Below, one piece after another: positions 62,502-64,000 of a DNA stretch of 64,000 bases. The notes beneath the pieces are model-generated. The model was not told where the DNA came from. It saw only the letters and a program-made list of their open reading frames with translations, and ran no database searches. Made by a program: the position numbers and the translations under genes. The DNA is from Algoriphagus boritolerans DSM 17298 = JCM 18970 (GTDB lineage Bacteria > Bacteroidota > Bacteroidia > Cytophagales > Cyclobacteriaceae). How positions within the stretch are numbered: position 1 is the first letter of the stretch; every line of letters starts with the position of its first letter. Location: NCBI RefSeq assembly GCF_900108085.1, contig NZ_FNVR01000005.1, forward strand, positions 124,001 to 188,000, given 5' to 3'.

Positions 62502-63488
62502 TTAATTCACTTTTCTGATGGCACTCACAATTTCATAAATCTCAGGTTGCTGTACTTTGAGCTGTTCGTAGACACCTTCCACCGCTTTGCGAAAAGGTTC
62601 CTTGTCAGGATAAGTGATCGTGACACCAGCTGCTTCGAGCTCTCTCATGGATTCTGCGGTAGACTCGGCCCAAAGCTTATATTCATAGGTGGAAGATTCA
62701 TCTGCGGCTTCCTGCACCCAAGCTTGCTCCTCAGGCGTAAGTCGCTCCCAGACTTTGGTACTGATGATCACCACATCGGGAATAGCCGTATGCTCATCCA
62801 GGCTGTAAAACTTACAGACCTCGTAATGCTTTGACGTGTACAAACTCGGGGGATTGTTTTCAGCCGCATCCACGATTCCCTGTTGCAGTGCTGTGTAAAG
62901 TTCTCCGTAGGAAACCGGCGTCGGCGAACTGCCCAAGCTCTTGACCATGTTGGCAGCGGTGGGACTTTCCATCACTCTCACCTTTAGTCCTGCTAGATCG
63001 GCAGGAGTTTCTATAGGTTTGTCTTTGGTATAAAAGCTCCGCTTTCCTGCATCATAATAAGTCAAACCACGAAGCCAAAATTCTTCACCATCCAGCAAAA
63101 GCTGTTTACCGATTTCTCCCTCCAAAACCTTTCGCTGATGAGCATCATCCCGAAATAGATAAGGCATCCCAAAAACCTGCATAGTTGGAGCAAAACCTTC
63201 GAGTGCGGCTGCTGAAACTTTGGTCATTCCCAAACTGCCAATCTGGAGCAACTCCACCAATTCCCGCTCGGAACCCAGCTGTTGATTGGGATAGACTTTC
63301 ATGATGATCTTGCCGTTGGATTTTTTCTTGACCTGTTCGGCCATGAAAAGCATGGCTTCGTGAACCGGGTGGTTGACAACCTGCGCATGTCCCAGCTTGA
63401 TGATTTTGACATCCAGTGGACTATTGCAGGAAAAAGTAATAGCTCCCACGAAAACCAGAACTAAAACTACGGCGAATATCTTTTGCAT
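62502..63488 (-). CDS. dctP: TRAP transporter substrate-binding lipoprotein (DctP-like)
   Basis: 328 residues with a lipobox (GAITFSC), so anchored at the outer face of the inner membrane. DctP features are KLGHAQVVNHPVHEAMLFMAEQVKKKSNGKI, YPNQQLGSERELVELLQIG, and the carboxylate-contact segment GLKVRVMESPTAANMVKSLGSSPTPVSYGELYTALQQGIVDAAENNPPS with its conserved Arg. First gene of the operon; it binds an organic acid, perhaps a sugar acid, which fits the nearby GntK-Gnd gene. Confidence 0.93.
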   Translation of the reverse strand: MQKIFAVVLVLVFVGAITFSCNSPLDVKIIKLGHAQVVNHPVHEAMLFMAEQVKKKSNGKIIMKVYPNQQLGSERELVELLQIGSLGMTKVSAAALEGFAPTMQVFGMPYLFRDDAHQRKVLEGEIGKQLLLDGEEFWLRGLTYYDAGKRSFYTKDKPIETPADLAGLKVRVMESPTAANMVKSLGSSPTPVSYGELYTALQQGIVDAAENNPPSLYTSKHYEVCKFYSLDEHTAIPDVVIISTKVWERLTPEEQAWVQEAADESSTYEYKLWAESTAESMRELEAAGVTITYPDKEPFRKAVEGVYEQLKVQQPEIYEIVSAIRKVN

Positions 63489-63738
63489 GGGTTTGGGTTT
63501 ATTGACAAGGCACTACCAATATTGGATTTTCTTAGCTTAGAATCCTCAGAAATTACGAAATCGATTTAAAAATCTTGCTGAAAGGAGATTTTTAACTCAA
63601 AATGACTATTTAAACTACGATCTCAGGCTGAAAAATTAGAGACTGCCCCAACATATGCGACAGCCTCTTTAATATTTCAATTGTATAAATGTCTAAATAA
63701 CTTAAAAATTCTTCAAACAATCACCTAGGAATTATTTG

Positions 63739-64000
63739 TCATCTTTCAACCAAAATCTTTTCTGCAATTACTCCTTCCCTCAAAATTAAATGTAAAACAT
63801 ATATTCCTTTTGGAAGATCCCTTACTTCGATTCTTTTAGGAGAGCCAATAATTTTTTGATCTGACGATTTAAGTAATCTTCCATTCATATCATATATACT
63901 ATACCCCAAAATTTCAAAGTTTTCATCAACGTCTAAATCATTATTTTTTGGAATAATTGAAATTGACTCACTTGCAGGGTTAGGAGTAATATTTATTGCT
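63739..64000 (-). CDS. C-terminal part of a T9SS-secreted protein (type A sorting domain)
   Basis: The last 87 codons of a gene that runs off the window edge. They read ITPNPASESISI, GYSIYDMNGRLLKSSD, LPKGIYVLHLILREG and end EKILVER before TGA. This is the type A C-terminal sorting domain that directs proteins through the type IX secretion system, where it is removed. The main domain lies outside the window. No terminator is clear in the 250 bp beyond. Confidence 0.9.
   Translation of the reverse strand, partial: AINITPNPASESISIIPKNNDLDVDENFEILGYSIYDMNGRLLKSSDQKIIGSPKRIEVRDLPKGIYVLHLILREGVIAEKILVER

Overview
The window looks like a chromosomal segment of a Bacteroidota bacterium, most likely in or near the Cyclobacteriaceae (Algoriphagus-like). 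The reasons are: TAnnTTTG-type promoter boxes, the zinc-free L31, two GLPGLI-family proteins, an outer-membrane beta-barrel protein with a carboxypeptidase-like N-terminal domain, many SPII lipoproteins, a C-terminal type IX secretion sorting domain at the right edge, and clade-typical intergenic repeats. No rRNA, tRNA or CRISPR array was recognised. The genus is an inference from overall character, not from a marker comparison.

Layout. 0-8 kb: L31, a small carboxypeptidase-regulatory-like protein, an ArsR-type regulator with a HAD phosphatase, the proline catabolic enzyme PruA, a VOC protein, an MDR reductase, and a three-gene glycosyltransferase operon. 8-17 kb: a periplasmic oxidation block (PQQ-type dehydrogenase/PKD/cytochrome c fusion, papain-like lipoprotein, DUF2231/cytochrome/DUF1549/DUF1553 protein with its DUF1501 partner, YceI). 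17-26.4 kb: a Fic AMP-transferase with an AbiEi-like N-terminus under four phased 24-bp repeats, an outer-membrane beta-barrel protein, two GLPGLI paralogues sharing a duplicated promoter, and an adjacent histidine kinase/response regulator pair. 26.4-31.8 kb: an accessory, repeat-rich zone with two remnants of the response-regulator 3' end, a DUF234 ATPase, a small unknown protein, a porin-like protein and a lipoprotein gene broken by two in-frame stops behind a poly-C tract. 31.8-41 kb: an unusual alpha/beta hydrolase-TPR protein, a beta-helix protein, a Crp-type regulator, a TIM-barrel isomerase, a GMC oxidoreductase with its subunit-3 partner (separated by a toxin-antitoxin pair), and an M20 amidohydrolase. 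41-46.5 kb: diheme cytochrome c, SoxB-like metallophosphoesterase, penicillin acylase-type lipoprotein, and a frameshifted IS200-type transposase beside long repeats. 46.9-52.7 kb: a probable peptidoglycan turnover/recycling operon (amidase, GH10-like hydrolase, GNAT, AmpG-like MFS, NagZ-like GH3). 52.7-64 kb: a RAYT transposase between two matching REP palindromes, a mutarotase, an amidohydrolase, a gluconokinase::6-phosphogluconate dehydrogenase fusion, an ABC-F protein, an Imm27-like immunity remnant, a DctPQM TRAP transporter, and the 3' end of a T9SS-secreted protein.

How the genes work together. Several blocks concern sugars and sugar acids: PQQ dehydrogenase, GMC/subunit 3, mutarotase, TIM-barrel isomerase, GntK-Gnd and a TRAP importer. 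This suggests periplasmic oxidation of sugars, uptake of acids and entry through 6-phosphogluconate, but substrates cannot be read from sequence. The most unusual signals are regulatory or structural: phased operator repeats at the Fic promoter, a triple GTTAA site shared by the GLPGLI genes next to an OmpR-type regulator, repeated regeneration of a response-regulator 3' end around cargo genes, the RAYT/REP pairing, and a homopolymer tract that could switch a start codon in or out of frame.
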